From assembly GCA_030429365.1 (NCBI GenBank), contig JAUIEW010000006.1, positions 1 to 51,698 of the forward strand: a DNA stretch of 51,698 bases. The letters are read 5' to 3'. The notes beneath the pieces were generated by a model. That model had not been told where the DNA came from, did not search any database, and saw only the letters and a list, made by a program, of their open reading frames with translations. The stretch is from Phycisphaerae bacterium (GTDB taxonomy: Bacteria > Planctomycetota > Phycisphaerae > UBA1845). Below, one piece after another: positions 16,764 to 26,002 of the stretch. How positions within the stretch are numbered: the stretch's first letter is position 1; each line of letters begins with the position of its first letter. The position numbers and the translations under genes are program-made.

Positions 16764-18920
16764 TCAGGCTTGACGGGCGTGATTTCGAAGCGCTGGCAGG
16801 TAGTATCGCTTCCAATACTCCTTGACCTGGCGATGGGAGTTAAACACATGGGGAATCGACTGAATCGCGTTTTTCATCCGGGCGATCCATTCGGTTGGTG
16901 TGTTGCCGTTGGCCCGTTTGAAGTAGAGCGGGACGACCTCCTTCTCCAGCGTTTTGTAGAGGCTTGCGACGTCGCGCTGGTCGTCCTTGGCTGTCCCTCG
17001 ATGATCCTGCCCCGTGCCGATCTTCCAGCCGTTCTTGCCGTTGAAGCCCTCGGGCCACCATCCGTCGAGAATGCTGAGGTTCAACCCGCCATGGAGCGCC
17101 GGTTTCATTCCGCTGGTGCCGCTGGCTTCGTGCGGGCGCTTCGGGTTGTTGAGCCACACGTCGACGCCGGCCACCATGTGCCGCGCGACATTCATGTCGT
17201 AATCTTCGAGGAACACCACGCGGTTGCGGAAGCGCGGCATGCGCGAGAAGCGCACGACTTCGGCGACAAAGGCCTGGCCTTCAGTGTCGGCTGGGTGCGC
17301 CTTACCGGCGAAGATGAGTTGGACGGGCGCTTTCTTGTTGTTGAGAATTTTCGCAAGGCGCGCGGGGTCGGAGAAAATCAGCGTCGCGCGTTTGTAGGTG
17401 GCGAAGCGCCGGGCGAACCCGATGGTCAGCGCGTTTGGATCGAGGATATTCTTCACGTCTGAAAGTTTCATGCCGCGCACCGGATCGCGCCGCAGTTGCC
17501 GTTCGATGCGCTGGCGACAGAATTCAATCAACTCGGCTTTGAACTGTGCGTGCAGGTTCCAAAGCGCTTCGTTCGGAATGCGCGTCGCCCGTTTCCATGT
17601 GGCGCTTTTGTCCTGATTTTCCGCCCAATTCTCGCCGAGATGCTCGCTGAGCAATTCGTTCATCGCAGGGTGAAGCCAGGTCTGCAAGTGAATCCCGTTG
17701 GTGACGTGTCCGATGGGGACAGCCGACGTTTTCTTCTTCGGGAAAATGCCCGACCACATCTTGCGTGCGATTTCGCCGTGCAGTTTGGCGACTCCGTTGG
17801 CATATCGCGACGTGCGCAGCGCCAATGGCGTCATCCCGAAATTTTCTTTGGCGTTGTCGGGTTTAACGCGGGCGAGATTGTGAAACTGCTCGTGGGTTAG
17901 TTTGAGTTTGCGCTGGTACGTGGACAGATAGTGATCCACCAGCGCGGGATCGAATTCTTCATTGCCAGCCGGCACCGGTGTGTGCGTGGTGAAGACGCTC
18001 GTATTGCGCACGTAGCGCAGCGCCTGCGCGAATGTTTCGCCGGATTCCTTCATGCGCTCGGCGATCCGTTCGAGCGAGAGGAACGCGGCATGTCCTTCAT
18101 TCAGATGGCACGCGCCGACCGGAATCTTCAGCGCCCGCAGCAACTGCCATCCGCCAATCCCGAGGAGAATTTCCTGGCGGATGCGGGTGTCGCGATCACC
18201 GCTGTAGAGCGTGTGGGTCAGCTTGCGGTCGCGCGGCTTGTTTGCGGGCATGTCGGTGTCGAGCAGGTAGAGCGGCACCCGTCCGACGTCGGCCCGCCAT
18301 GCACGGACCGTGACGCGGTCGGATCCCATCGCCAGCCGCAATCGCCAAGGCCTGCCGCCGCTCGTCCGCACCTCTGAAAAGGGCGTGTTCTCCGGTTTGA
18401 TCAATTGCTCGCCGCTGACCTGCTTGCCGGCAGCGTTGATCCGCTGCCTGCCGTAACCTCTTTTCCAATATATGCCTACAGCCGCAAACGGCAGCCCTAG
18501 GTCGCTGGCGGACTTGAGATGATCGCCGGCCAGCACGCCGAGTCCGCCGGCATAGAGCGGGAGCGATTCGTGCAGTGCGTATTCCATACAAAAGTAGGCC
18601 ACGTTGGACGAGGCTTTTGCACCTTTTGCGTATAAGGTCTTGGCTCGCTTGTAGCGGCTGAGATCTCGGTGGGCATCGCGGACGCCTTTGACGAACTGGG
18701 GATTCGATTCCAATGTTCGGCGTTTGGCCGCGGTGCATTTGCGGAGTGCGACCACAGGATTCTGGTTGGATGACTCGTATGACCGCGGGTTGAGCGATTG
18801 AAACAGCGGCGCGAGTTGCGGCTGCCATGTCCACCAGAGATTGCTGGTGATTTCGGCGAGTTGATCGAACGCGTTGGCTCTTGTCTTCTTGCGGCGCGCT
18901 TTGGTCGATGTCTTGCTCAT
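16764..18920 (-). CDS. glgP: Alpha-glucan (glycogen) phosphorylase
   Basis: A 718-aa glycosyltransferase family 35 enzyme of the shorter alpha-glucan phosphorylase type, with an N-terminal DUF3417-like region. It releases glucose-1-phosphate from glycogen or maltodextrin in the cytoplasm. The pyridoxal-phosphate lysine sits in EASGTSGMKPALHGG (about 613-627), and NEGHAAF, HTPVPAGNEEFD and GFARRFATYKRA match family-conserved stretches. It is divergently transcribed from the pullulanase gene with only 44 bases between start codons. This pairing makes a glycogen or alpha-glucan breakdown module, as pullulanase removes the branches that stop the phosphorylase. No glycogen synthase or branching enzyme gene was seen here. 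Confidence 0.96.
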   Translation of the reverse strand: MSKTSTKARRKKTRANAFDQLAEITSNLWWTWQPQLAPLFQSLNPRSYESSNQNPVVALRKCTAAKRRTLESNPQFVKGVRDAHRDLSRYKRAKTLYAKGAKASSNVAYFCMEYALHESLPLYAGGLGVLAGDHLKSASDLGLPFAAVGIYWKRGYGRQRINAAGKQVSGEQLIKPENTPFSEVRTSGGRPWRLRLAMGSDRVTVRAWRADVGRVPLYLLDTDMPANKPRDRKLTHTLYSGDRDTRIRQEILLGIGGWQLLRALKIPVGACHLNEGHAAFLSLERIAERMKESGETFAQALRYVRNTSVFTTHTPVPAGNEEFDPALVDHYLSTYQRKLKLTHEQFHNLARVKPDNAKENFGMTPLALRTSRYANGVAKLHGEIARKMWSGIFPKKKTSAVPIGHVTNGIHLQTWLHPAMNELLSEHLGENWAENQDKSATWKRATRIPNEALWNLHAQFKAELIEFCRQRIERQLRRDPVRGMKLSDVKNILDPNALTIGFARRFATYKRATLIFSDPARLAKILNNKKAPVQLIFAGKAHPADTEGQAFVAEVVRFSRMPRFRNRVVFLEDYDMNVARHMVAGVDVWLNNPKRPHEASGTSGMKPALHGGLNLSILDGWWPEGFNGKNGWKIGTGQDHRGTAKDDQRDVASLYKTLEKEVVPLYFKRANGNTPTEWIARMKNAIQSIPHVFNSHRQVKEYWKRYYLPALRNHARQA

Positions 18921-18964
18921 GGTTGTCTATCTCGGTTTCACTGGGATTGGGTTGGTCGGCTGAT

Positions 18965-21169
18965 ATGATACAGGGGTTGGTCGAGAATACGACCAAACTG
19001 TTTGGATCAATCTGGAAAGGTTTGCGGTTGGAGCAGAAAGTTCGATCGGTCACGTTGGATGCGTGGAGGCATCTGACCGTGCGCTTCAGTCACCGCCTGC
19101 CCGCTTCCGACTGGCATCCGGGTCGTTTTCAACTCACGGCGTCGGATGGCGCGGTGATCCCCATCAAAGCCGTCTATCCGTTTAAGCATCGCGGCGACCT
19201 TTGCGCCGTCTATTCGCTTGAGGTCGAAGACCCGTTCGAGTTTCCTCAGAAGCGCTACGTGCTTTCAGTTGACGGTTTTGGCGAACACCGCTGCCGCCCC
19301 GATTACATTCTGCGCGATGCCGAGCGGTTCTATGACGAAAGCGTGAAGCTCGGCGCGACATACTCACCCGCGGCTACGGAGTTTGCGGTCTTCGCCCCGA
19401 ACGCGACCGAAGTGAAAGTCGTGATCGCCAACCAACCTGACGGAGCCGTGGGCCTTACGGAGCATTCCCTGACGATCAACGAAAAAGGAATTTGGCAGGC
19501 GAAAGTCGCGGGCGATTGGGCCGGTCGATTTTATTCCTACAAACTGACAGCCGACCGACTCGACTCGAATTGCGAAGTGATCGATCCCTATGCTATTTGC
19601 ACCCAGGGACGACATCCGCGATCGCTCATCGTTGACCTGCCCGCAACCGATCCACCGGGATTTCGCGAGCATGAATTCGCGGGTGTCGAGTCGCCAACCG
19701 ACGCGATCATCTACGAGATGCACGTGCGCGACCTGACCATCGCAGCCGACTCGGGCGTGTCGCAAAAGGGCAAATACCTCGGTCTCACCGAAGCGTCAAC
19801 GCATCTTGAATCCGATTCAACGACCGCCACTGCATTGGCGCACATCAAAGAGATGGGCGTCAACTGCGTTCAGATCATGCCCGTTCAGGATTTCGACAAC
19901 GACGAAACCGATGGCGATTCGTACAACTGGGGTTACATGCCGCTCCATTTCAATTCGCCCGATGGTTGGTTTGCGTCCGAGACGGTTGGTCCGTCGCGCA
20001 TCACCGAACTGAAGTCGGCGATCCAGACGTTCCATCAAAACGGGATCGGTGTGATCCTCGACGTGGTCTACAACCACACCGCCGCAGGGGCTTCGTTTGA
20101 GAAACTGATTCCCGGTTACTACTTTCGCATGACGCCGGCTGGCAATTTCTCGAACGGTTCCGGTTGTGGGAACGAGTTCGACAGCGAAATGCCGATGGCC
20201 CGCAAGTTCCTGCTCGATTCGCTGCGCTATTGGGTGCGCGAATACAAAGTCGACGGCTTTCGTTTTGACCTGATGGCGCTGATCGACTCTGAAACCATGA
20301 AGCAAGTCCGTAGCGAATTGCTTAAGATCAATCCAAACATCCTCATCTATGGTGAACCCTGGGTGGCAGCCGCCACGCCACTTAAGACCAAGACGGACAA
20401 ACACGCGACCCGCGGTAGTGGCATCGGCGCGTTCAACGATCGATTCCGTGATGCGATCAAGGGGCAGGGAGACGGCGGCGATGCGGGGTTCATTCAGTTC
20501 GGAGGTAATGTCGACGGCATCGTGAAGGGGCTGATGGGGGCTGTCCACGATTGGGCGCAGGATCCGGTTGACACGATCAACTATTTTGAAGCACACGACA
20601 ATCTGACGTGCTGGGACAAGTTACTTCTGAGCGTTCCCGATGCTTCGGATGAAGATCGCAGTCGGATGATGCGGTTGGCCAGCCTGATCCTGCTGACTTC
20701 GCAAGGCGTTGCGTTTCTCCACAGCGGGCAGGAGATGGGCCGAACCAAGGGCGGAAACCACAACAGCTACAACGCCCCCGACGAGACCAATCAGATCGAC
20801 TGGACGCGGAAAGTGGTGCACGCCAACCTTTGCGAATACGCGCGCGGATTGATTGCCCTCCGCAATGCCCACCCGTTGTTTCGACTGCGAACCCGCGAAG
20901 ATGTGGAAAGCCGCGTGCATTTCGCCGTGCCGCCGCGCCACGACTGTATCGTGTACCAGGTCGACGGAGCGGGTTTGGCCGGCGAGACGGCTGAAAGCGT
21001 GTGGGTCTTGCTCAACGGCAGCGTGGAGGACGTCGAGTTTTCCCTCGCGGATGGACGTTGGAATGTGCTCGTTGATGGTCAGCGAAGTGGCATTGAATCG
21101 TTGGAGACCGTTGAAGGAAGTGTTCGGTTGCCGGGGCGATCGGGCATGGTGTTAACGGTCAGTCAGTAA
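18965..21169 (+). CDS. pulA: Type I pullulanase / glycogen debranching enzyme
   Basis: A 734-aa GH13-family enzyme that hydrolyses alpha-1,6 branches. An N-terminal CBM48-like domain (about 120-220) precedes the catalytic barrel. Diagnostic motifs are YNWGY (320-324, pullulanase signature), DVVYNHT (366-372, region I), DGFRFDLM (430-437, nucleophile D435), YGEPW (462-466, acid/base E464) and EAHDN (542-546, region IV). No signal peptide, so it is probably cytoplasmic and works on stored glycogen with the divergent GlgP. The start at ATG 18965 avoids overlap with glgP and fits the divergent layout; an in-frame start at 18881 would run inside glgP. A C-terminal beta-domain follows. Confidence 0.95.
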   Translation: MIQGLVENTTKLFGSIWKGLRLEQKVRSVTLDAWRHLTVRFSHRLPASDWHPGRFQLTASDGAVIPIKAVYPFKHRGDLCAVYSLEVEDPFEFPQKRYVLSVDGFGEHRCRPDYILRDAERFYDESVKLGATYSPAATEFAVFAPNATEVKVVIANQPDGAVGLTEHSLTINEKGIWQAKVAGDWAGRFYSYKLTADRLDSNCEVIDPYAICTQGRHPRSLIVDLPATDPPGFREHEFAGVESPTDAIIYEMHVRDLTIAADSGVSQKGKYLGLTEASTHLESDSTTATALAHIKEMGVNCVQIMPVQDFDNDETDGDSYNWGYMPLHFNSPDGWFASETVGPSRITELKSAIQTFHQNGIGVILDVVYNHTAAGASFEKLIPGYYFRMTPAGNFSNGSGCGNEFDSEMPMARKFLLDSLRYWVREYKVDGFRFDLMALIDSETMKQVRSELLKINPNILIYGEPWVAAATPLKTKTDKHATRGSGIGAFNDRFRDAIKGQGDGGDAGFIQFGGNVDGIVKGLMGAVHDWAQDPVDTINYFEAHDNLTCWDKLLLSVPDASDEDRSRMMRLASLILLTSQGVAFLHSGQEMGRTKGGNHNSYNAPDETNQIDWTRKVVHANLCEYARGLIALRNAHPLFRLRTREDVESRVHFAVPPRHDCIVYQVDGAGLAGETAESVWVLLNGSVEDVEFSLADGRWNVLVDGQRSGIESLETVEGSVRLPGRSGMVLTVSQ

Positions 21170-21191
21170 CTTCTGGAATTGAGAATTCATA

Positions 21192-22076
21192 ATGAATGTC
21201 AGGCGATTGGTTTGCGCATGTCTTGTACTCACTGGTTTTGTGGGCGCCGCGCCGGCTTGGGGTTGGGGGGCGGCTGGTCACCGCATCGTCGGTGACATGG
21301 CGTGGCACCGGTTGAGTCCTGCGGCCCGTGCGGAGGTCGATCGACTGTTGGCGCTGGATGCGGAATACGATTCGTTGGCCAACGCCTGCATCTGGGCCGA
21401 CGCCGTTCGCAGCGATCGAAGTTATCGCTGGGCGAGCCGACTTCACTATCTCAATATCCCGAAATCGGAAAGCGGCTACGATGAAGATCGCGATTGCAAG
21501 CCGAAAACAGACTGCCCCGCAGGCGTCAAATGCCCGCCGCGCGATTGCGTGGTGTCGGCGATCACCTTTTACCTTGATGTGCTGCGAAGCGCCGAGGCCA
21601 CGGACGGGGAGAAGTTGATCGCCCTGAAATTCGTCGGGCATTTTGTGGGCGATATTCATCAACCGTTGCACGCTGGCTATGCGCGGGACCGCGGGGGGAA
21701 CGATGTGCGCGTGGAATTCAAGCACAACAACACCAATCTGCACACGCTTTGGGACACGGTGATGCTTCAAAACATGGGCCGATGGACCGATCTTGCCGAG
21801 TCGCTGAACAATGACTTGAAGGATTCGGAGGTCGCAGCCAGGGTGAAAGTGTGGGCGGCTGACGTTGATCCGGCCAACTGGGCAGCCGAGTCCAACGCGC
21901 TGGTTCCCGAGCTTTACACGCTGATTCCCAAGAGCGGTCGAATCGGCGATGAATACCAGGCGGAGAACACGCCGTTGATTCGCATGCAGCTTCAGAAAGC
22001 AGGCGTCCGGTTGGCGGCAGTCTTGAACACGGCGCTCGCGAAGACCGAAGTGGGTGAGAAAGGGGCTGAGAAGTGA
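21192..22076 (+). CDS. S1/P1-type zinc nuclease, secreted
   Basis: A 294-aa secreted nuclease/phosphatase of the S1-P1 family, which cleaves single-stranded nucleic acid and removes 3'-phosphates. The signal peptide ends near AWG, so the mature enzyme starts at W25, whose N-terminal tryptophan and H30 (WGAAGH) form part of the zinc site. Other ligand motifs are present: WADAVR, RLHYLNIP, FVGHFVGDIHQPLHAG and NLHTLWDTVML, consistent with the three-zinc cluster. A cysteine-rich insert (CKPKTDCPAGVKCPPRDC) lies in the middle, probably forming disulfides. The gene starts 22 bases after pulA and overlaps the next gene as GTGA, so these three are likely one transcript. Confidence 0.93.
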   Translation: MNVRRLVCACLVLTGFVGAAPAWGWGAAGHRIVGDMAWHRLSPAARAEVDRLLALDAEYDSLANACIWADAVRSDRSYRWASRLHYLNIPKSESGYDEDRDCKPKTDCPAGVKCPPRDCVVSAITFYLDVLRSAEATDGEKLIALKFVGHFVGDIHQPLHAGYARDRGGNDVRVEFKHNNTNLHTLWDTVMLQNMGRWTDLAESLNNDLKDSEVAARVKVWAADVDPANWAAESNALVPELYTLIPKSGRIGDEYQAENTPLIRMQLQKAGVRLAAVLNTALAKTEVGEKGAEK

Positions 22077-22540
22077 AGAAGGAATTGATCGAAGCCTGGC
22101 GCACCAACAACAAGATCAATCTCATGCTCATCGACAAGATCACGGACGAGGGCATGAGCGCGACGCTTTCCAAGCGGGGCGGCCGGGGCGTGGCCGGCGA
22201 GTTTGCACACATGCACAACGTTCGCCGCATGCACATCGAGAATCGGGCGAAGGAGCATCTGGAAGGACTGGAAAAGTTCGCAACCGGCGAGGTGCCCAGC
22301 AAGGCGCAGCTAAAGAAGGCCCTGAAGGCGTCGGGGAAAGCGGTCGAGGCGCTACTGGTAGGGGCGCTCGAAGGCAAGCCGAAGCATCGCGGATTCAAAA
22401 AGGGCATCTTCACGACGCTGGCGTATTTCGTTTCGCACGAAGCGCATCATCGCGGGCGCATTGTGCTGACGCTCAAGGTCAGCGGCAACACGTTGGATAA
22501 GAACATGCAGATGGCGATCTGGGGCTGGGATCAGATCTGA
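22073..22540 (+). CDS. DinB-fold protein
   Basis: A 155-aa soluble four-helix protein of the DinB/YfiT fold. Its histidine pattern (HMHNVRRMH at about 46-54, then SHEAHHRG near 123-130) is typical of the metal site of these proteins, many of which are thiol transferases or have no known substrate. The start is GTG at 22073, overlapping the TGA of the nuclease gene as GTGA, so translation is coupled. The C-terminus MAIWGWDQI is common in DinB relatives. There is no signal peptide. A link with the secreted nuclease is not obvious. Confidence 0.85.
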   Translation: MKKELIEAWRTNNKINLMLIDKITDEGMSATLSKRGGRGVAGEFAHMHNVRRMHIENRAKEHLEGLEKFATGEVPSKAQLKKALKASGKAVEALLVGALEGKPKHRGFKKGIFTTLAYFVSHEAHHRGRIVLTLKVSGNTLDKNMQMAIWGWDQI

Positions 22541-22579
22541 ATTCATGTGGGTTGATTGCGTTCAGTCCAGTCGTAGCGC

Positions 22580-22607
22580 TGTCATTCCCGCGCACGCGGG
22601 AATCCAG
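22580..22607. repeat. Short palindromic repeat, GTCATTCCCGCG type
   Basis: A perfect hairpin ATTCCCGCG-CA-CGCGGGAAT (22584-22603) sits between the DinB gene and the zinc-ribbon gene. It belongs to a widespread bacterial intergenic palindrome type with conserved flanks (TGTC... and ...CCAG). A related inverted pair occurs at 36498-36580. Confidence 0.75.
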
Positions 22608-22741
22608 GGGGAAGCTGAGTCATCCAGGTGAGTATTGGCCCCCGTTCTGCAAAGAGTGAACGAGCAAGACGTTGCGCCTGGAATAAGATTGCTATAGGGA
22701 GTTGGAAGGATGACGCTGTCAGTGCGGGGTCTTGATGCGCG

Positions 22742-23155
22742 TTATGTTTCGCGTTGCTGAGGATGCAATGGCGTGCCGCACTCGGGACATATGCCGCTCA
22801 CATTTCCGGTGAGGTCGTAACCACACGAAAGGCATTCGTCCTCGGGAATCTGTTTGTAACTGTGGGGCAGGACAACGTCGCCTGTAAAGTATACACCTGA
22901 GAACATGCTGGTCTTGCAGTGTGCCAGGTGATTGACACCATTCCCATCGCGATAGACGACTCGATACATTCGTTGGTTCTTATTCCCAAGCCAGCCTGGG
23001 GCGAATAGCCGCCACTTGGCTTCACGAAATTCTCCGCCTCGGGATTCAACGTATTTCTTGATTCGAGCCTTATCGATTGCTCCGTCGAGAATCCGTACGC
23101 CAACCAACAAGCCGATTCCCCCAACGGCTACCGCAATGATTGTCAAGAGTTCCAT
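22742..23155 (-). CDS. Membrane-anchored zinc-ribbon protein
   Basis: A 137-aa protein with one N-terminal membrane helix (about 4-21) and a short C-terminal zinc ribbon, CLSCGYDLTGNVSG followed by CPECG (about 109-126). The middle part is a soluble beta-rich domain not recognised. This CxxCGYDL...CPECG ribbon is frequent in planctomycete proteins of unknown function. GGAGA lies eight bases before the ATG. It has no obvious operon partner: palindromic repeats flank it on both sides. A function cannot be assigned. Confidence 0.75.
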   Translation of the reverse strand: MELLTIIAVAVGGIGLLVGVRILDGAIDKARIKKYVESRGGEFREAKWRLFAPGWLGNKNQRMYRVVYRDGNGVNHLAHCKTSMFSGVYFTGDVVLPHSYKQIPEDECLSCGYDLTGNVSGICPECGTPLHPQQRET

Positions 23156-23334
23156 TGACCGCTCTCCGTCCTGCGACGAGATCTGCCCGATCCCCTTGCG
23201 ATGCTGATCGCAATCGTTGGATAGGCACTATGATTGTTTAGAGCAAGCTCTATACCAGTCTAACTGGCGAAGTGTCGTACTTGCTGAGGAAATTGCAGAA
23301 TTTTGCACTGAGGTTGAATCGGTGACGCTTTGGT

Positions 23335-23394
23335 GTGGGCCGTGCCCACCGCCGTTCGCACGTCAACGGCTTGGTGGGCACGGCCCACCCTACG
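23335..23394. repeat. REP-like 16-bp inverted repeat with CCTACG tail
   Basis: GTGGGCCGTGCCCACC (23335-23350) is repeated as its exact inverse (23373-23388). The 22-base loop contains an inner GCCGTT/AACGGC stem. The right arm runs into ACCCTACG (23387-23394), a tail shared with the palindrome at 32677-32698. Confidence 0.8.
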
Positions 23395-23434
23395 AAAAAC
23401 GCACCGCCTTCTTTTTGATGGAAGGCGGTGCGTT
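23394..23434 (-). terminator. Strong terminator downstream of glnA
   Basis: On the minus strand a perfect 14-bp stem (AACGCACCGCCTTC at 23398-23411 pairing with 23421-23434) with a 9-base loop is followed by TTTTTCG. It lies 40 bases beyond the glnA stop and is a clear rho-independent terminator. Confidence 0.85.
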
Positions 23435-23473
23435 CTTAATTCTTCAACTTTGCGTTCGATGCTGAAGCTTTCT

Positions 23474-24925
23474 CTAGAACTGGCTCCAGAGCATCTGGTT
23501 GGTGACTTCGTGGTGGAACATGATTTCGCTGTGCTTGATCAGCGTGCCGAGTTCCTTGGGGCAGCGGTCGGCAGCCATCTGCTTCAACTCGACGTACTTG
23601 GCCTGCATGCCTTCGCCCAACGTGTTCGCGATGTACTCGCTTTTCTTGAACAGGCGGATGGCCGAGCCGATGTTGTCGGGCAGCACGCGCGTGCGGGGCC
23701 GCTTGTCGGGATCGACCGGATCGGGATCGGGTCCTTCCAAGCCGGTCTTCAGCAGCGTGTAAATCAACATGTACGGGTTGGCATCGGGTGCCACGCTGCG
23801 CACTTCGATGCGGGCTGACTTTTCATTTCCGAGCGGGATTCGAATCATCGCCGAACGATTGACGGCTGACGATTTGATTTCGTTCGGGGCTTCATAGTTC
23901 GGATCGAGACGCCGGTACGAGTTGACGCTCGGGTTAAGGACGAGGCAAATGTCGTCGGCTTTGTTGAGGATGCGGCCAATGAACTGATGCCCCATTTTCG
24001 AAAGATTGTGTTCGTCTTTTCCGTCGTAGAACAGGTTCTTGCCATCGCGCGAAATCGAGATGTTCGTGTGCATGCCGCTGCCGTTGATGCCGGTGATTGG
24101 CTTGGGCAGGAATGACGCGGTCATGCCCTGGGCCTGCGCGACCTGGCGACAAATGAGTTTGTAAAGCTGGATCTGGTCGGCGGCGACGAGCGCTTCGGAA
24201 TAACCAAAGTTCATTTCAAACTGCGACGGGCCGACCTCGGGGTGATCCTTCTCATTGTTAAACGCCATCGCCCGCTGCACTTCGGCTGCACTGTCGATGA
24301 ACTGGCGAAGCGGATCCTGCGGAAGCGAGTGGTAGTACCCACCGGTTGAGATGGGTTCGAATCCACCGGTTTCCCTGATGTGTCGTTCGGCATCGCGACC
24401 TTTGAATAGAAAGCCCTCAATCTCGGCTGATACGTGCGCGATCGTTTTGTCTTTGTCGTAGAGATCGTTTGACAGTTGCGAGAGTCGGGCGCGGAAATCC
24501 GCACGAAACGCCGTTCCGTCTTTGTCCTGAACTTCGCCGAACACGACGACTTTTCCGGGACCGAAGATATCGGAAGGCAGCCAATAAAATGCGCTCCAGT
24601 CGATGCCGAGACGAAGATCCGATTCGGCGATTTCGGTGAACCCACGAATGCTTGAACCGTCGAAGGTCAGGTTCTCTGCCGAACTGAGCAGGAACTTTTT
24701 GTCGTAGTCGAGCATGTGCAGCCGACCTTCAAGATCGGAGAAGCAAACGGTGACGGCTTTGATCCGCTTTTCGTCGGTGAGATACTTTCGGCGTTGATCT
24801 TCGATCACTTTCGGGTCGACCCGCTCAATGCGGTCCCGTTTCGAAGCGGTGTTCAACTCCTCCAGTTCGCCGTAATGGAGTTCGAGAAAGTCCCTCAGTG
24901 CCGGTTTGTCCATTGTTGGGCTCAC
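23474..24925 (-). CDS. glnA: Glutamine synthetase, GS-I-like without adenylylation motif
   Basis: A 483-aa glutamine synthetase that joins ammonia to glutamate using ATP. Family motifs are present: DGSSIRGF, an EIEGFLF metal segment, NGSGMHTNIS, and NRSAMIRIP. The C-terminal region lacks the NLYxLP tyrosine motif adenylylated in classical GS-I beta enzymes; it instead ends in a helical region (QAKYVELKQMAADRCPKELG...). Regulation by adenylyltransferase is therefore unlikely. The GTG at 24925 is chosen because AGGA lies four bases upstream; the downstream ATG (24913) would have no ribosome binding site. Two inverted repeats precede the gene and a strong terminator follows it, so it is a single-gene unit. 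Confidence 0.93.
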   Translation of the reverse strand: MSPTMDKPALRDFLELHYGELEELNTASKRDRIERVDPKVIEDQRRKYLTDEKRIKAVTVCFSDLEGRLHMLDYDKKFLLSSAENLTFDGSSIRGFTEIAESDLRLGIDWSAFYWLPSDIFGPGKVVVFGEVQDKDGTAFRADFRARLSQLSNDLYDKDKTIAHVSAEIEGFLFKGRDAERHIRETGGFEPISTGGYYHSLPQDPLRQFIDSAAEVQRAMAFNNEKDHPEVGPSQFEMNFGYSEALVAADQIQLYKLICRQVAQAQGMTASFLPKPITGINGSGMHTNISISRDGKNLFYDGKDEHNLSKMGHQFIGRILNKADDICLVLNPSVNSYRRLDPNYEAPNEIKSSAVNRSAMIRIPLGNEKSARIEVRSVAPDANPYMLIYTLLKTGLEGPDPDPVDPDKRPRTRVLPDNIGSAIRLFKKSEYIANTLGEGMQAKYVELKQMAADRCPKELGTLIKHSEIMFHHEVTNQMLWSQF

Positions 24926-25000
24926 ATATTCCTGACAAGTCAGTTTTGTTAAAAACCTTTACAATAAGAATAACTCTACGTTAGATTAAGCTAACGGCTG
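24926..25000 (-). promoter_or_regulatory. AT-rich glnA leader with two inverted repeats
   Basis: Directly upstream of glnA the sequence turns AT-rich. CTGAC-AA-GTCAG (24932-24943) lies seven bases before the start codon, and GTTAG-6-CTAAC (24980-24995) lies about 55 bases before it. These could be operators or a leader hairpin. A clear promoter pair was not assigned. Confidence 0.4.
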
Positions 25001-25451
25001 TAATTGTTCAAGTACAATGGACGCTGTCTCGTCTAGCTTAAAACGTCCGAAAATGCCCTCGAAACGTCTTGCGGGCGAAGGTCGGCATGGCGGTGAGGGG
25101 TCTTGGGCAGCTTGTGCCAGTTTTTCAGGCCGCTTCCGCGGACGCCCGAATTGCTCTGCTTTTAGTTTCCTCGTGAGCATTCAGCTTGGGCGATGCGGTT
25201 GATCCGATCGGTGGCCAGGGTGCGCTTTGGTGATGTCGGCGAGCGGACGGACGTGCAGAAATTTCCCTACATGCTTGAGTTCGCAGTGATTGGGATTGGC
25301 AATTCACATGGTCCATCAAGTTTCGAAATTGTATCGGTTCGTCCCGTGCGCGAGCGTGATTGTGTGCGCGAGATGTTGTTACTTGTCCGGCGCGATTGGA
25401 GCGCATTGACGTTGAGAGTCGTTGCGTGATATTTGCGTTTCGTTGTTGCGA
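25001..25451. other. Gene-free spacer between glnA and the HTH gene
   Basis: About 450 bases with no convincing coding signal on either strand: the open frames here have no conserved motif, no ribosome binding site and atypical composition. No RNA gene was recognised. The region leads into the promoter-like element at 25452. Confidence 0.5.
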
Positions 25452-25480
25452 TTGCCATGCCACAAGAAATCTGGCATACT
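25452..25480 (+). promoter_or_regulatory. Candidate sigma-70 promoter for the HTH gene
   Basis: TTGCCA (25452-25457) and CATACT (25475-25480) are separated by exactly 17 bases, about 70 bases before the HTH gene start. An inverted repeat ATGCCA...TGGCAT (25457-25462/25472-25477) overlaps the spacer, a position suited to an autoregulatory operator. This is pattern-based only. Confidence 0.4.
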
Positions 25481-25547
25481 TCGCGCGGCTGTCAGGCCTT
25501 GGGTCGTCATTCATCAAAACGCATGAGCGAGTAAGGAGGGTTATTCG

Positions 25548-25859
25548 GTGCGGACCATCACGAAGCAGGATTGCAAAGTGCTTGTCTCCGTTGTGAAACC
25601 CTCTGACTTGGGGCCCAAAGGCAAAGAGATATATAGCCGCCTCTTTCAAGAAGCCTATGGCGTTCCCTTCGATATGGTGACGTTGTTGCGTCAAGGTCGC
25701 TTCACCATTTCGCAGCTCGAAAAGAAGCTCAAGATGAGTCGACGCACCGTTTTTCGGTATTTGCTCGCCATCGAAGAATGCGGTTGCACCATCGAGTTGT
25801 CAGACGAGGGATACCGCATGACCGCGCCTGGAAAAACGTTCGGTCCACTCTTGAAGTAA
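25548..25859 (+). CDS. Small HTH DNA-binding protein
   Basis: A 103-aa protein whose central part (about 48-82) is a helix-turn-helix: TLLRQGRFTISQLEKKLKMS then RRTVFRYLLAIEECG, the DeoR/HTH_11-like pattern. The C-terminus reads as a short beta-wing (TIELSDEGYRMT). The start is GTG at 25548 with an excellent ribosome binding site, AAGGAGG, eight bases upstream. There is no ligand-binding domain, so it is either a simple repressor or a DNA-bridging protein. It sits 143 bases before an orphan DNA methyltransferase gene, which it might control, in the manner of restriction-modification controller proteins (inference). Confidence 0.75.
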   Translation: MRTITKQDCKVLVSVVKPSDLGPKGKEIYSRLFQEAYGVPFDMVTLLRQGRFTISQLEKKLKMSRRTVFRYLLAIEECGCTIELSDEGYRMTAPGKTFGPLLK

Positions 25860-26002
25860 TCCGGGCGTTTGCGTTTCCCTTTCGCTGCGCGGTTTACATT
25901 TGATAGCGCTGCGGTTTGTCATGGCGCGCTGTGCTGCCCCAAACAATCCTTCGCGTAACTCTGCGTCGAGTGTCTTGCAGGCACGCATGGATTGGCTGTC
26001 CC

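Noticed and set aside
25125-25694. Minus-strand frame of 189 codons across the glnA-HTH spacer
   Set aside because: It overlaps the well-supported HTH gene and its start region and has no conserved motif.
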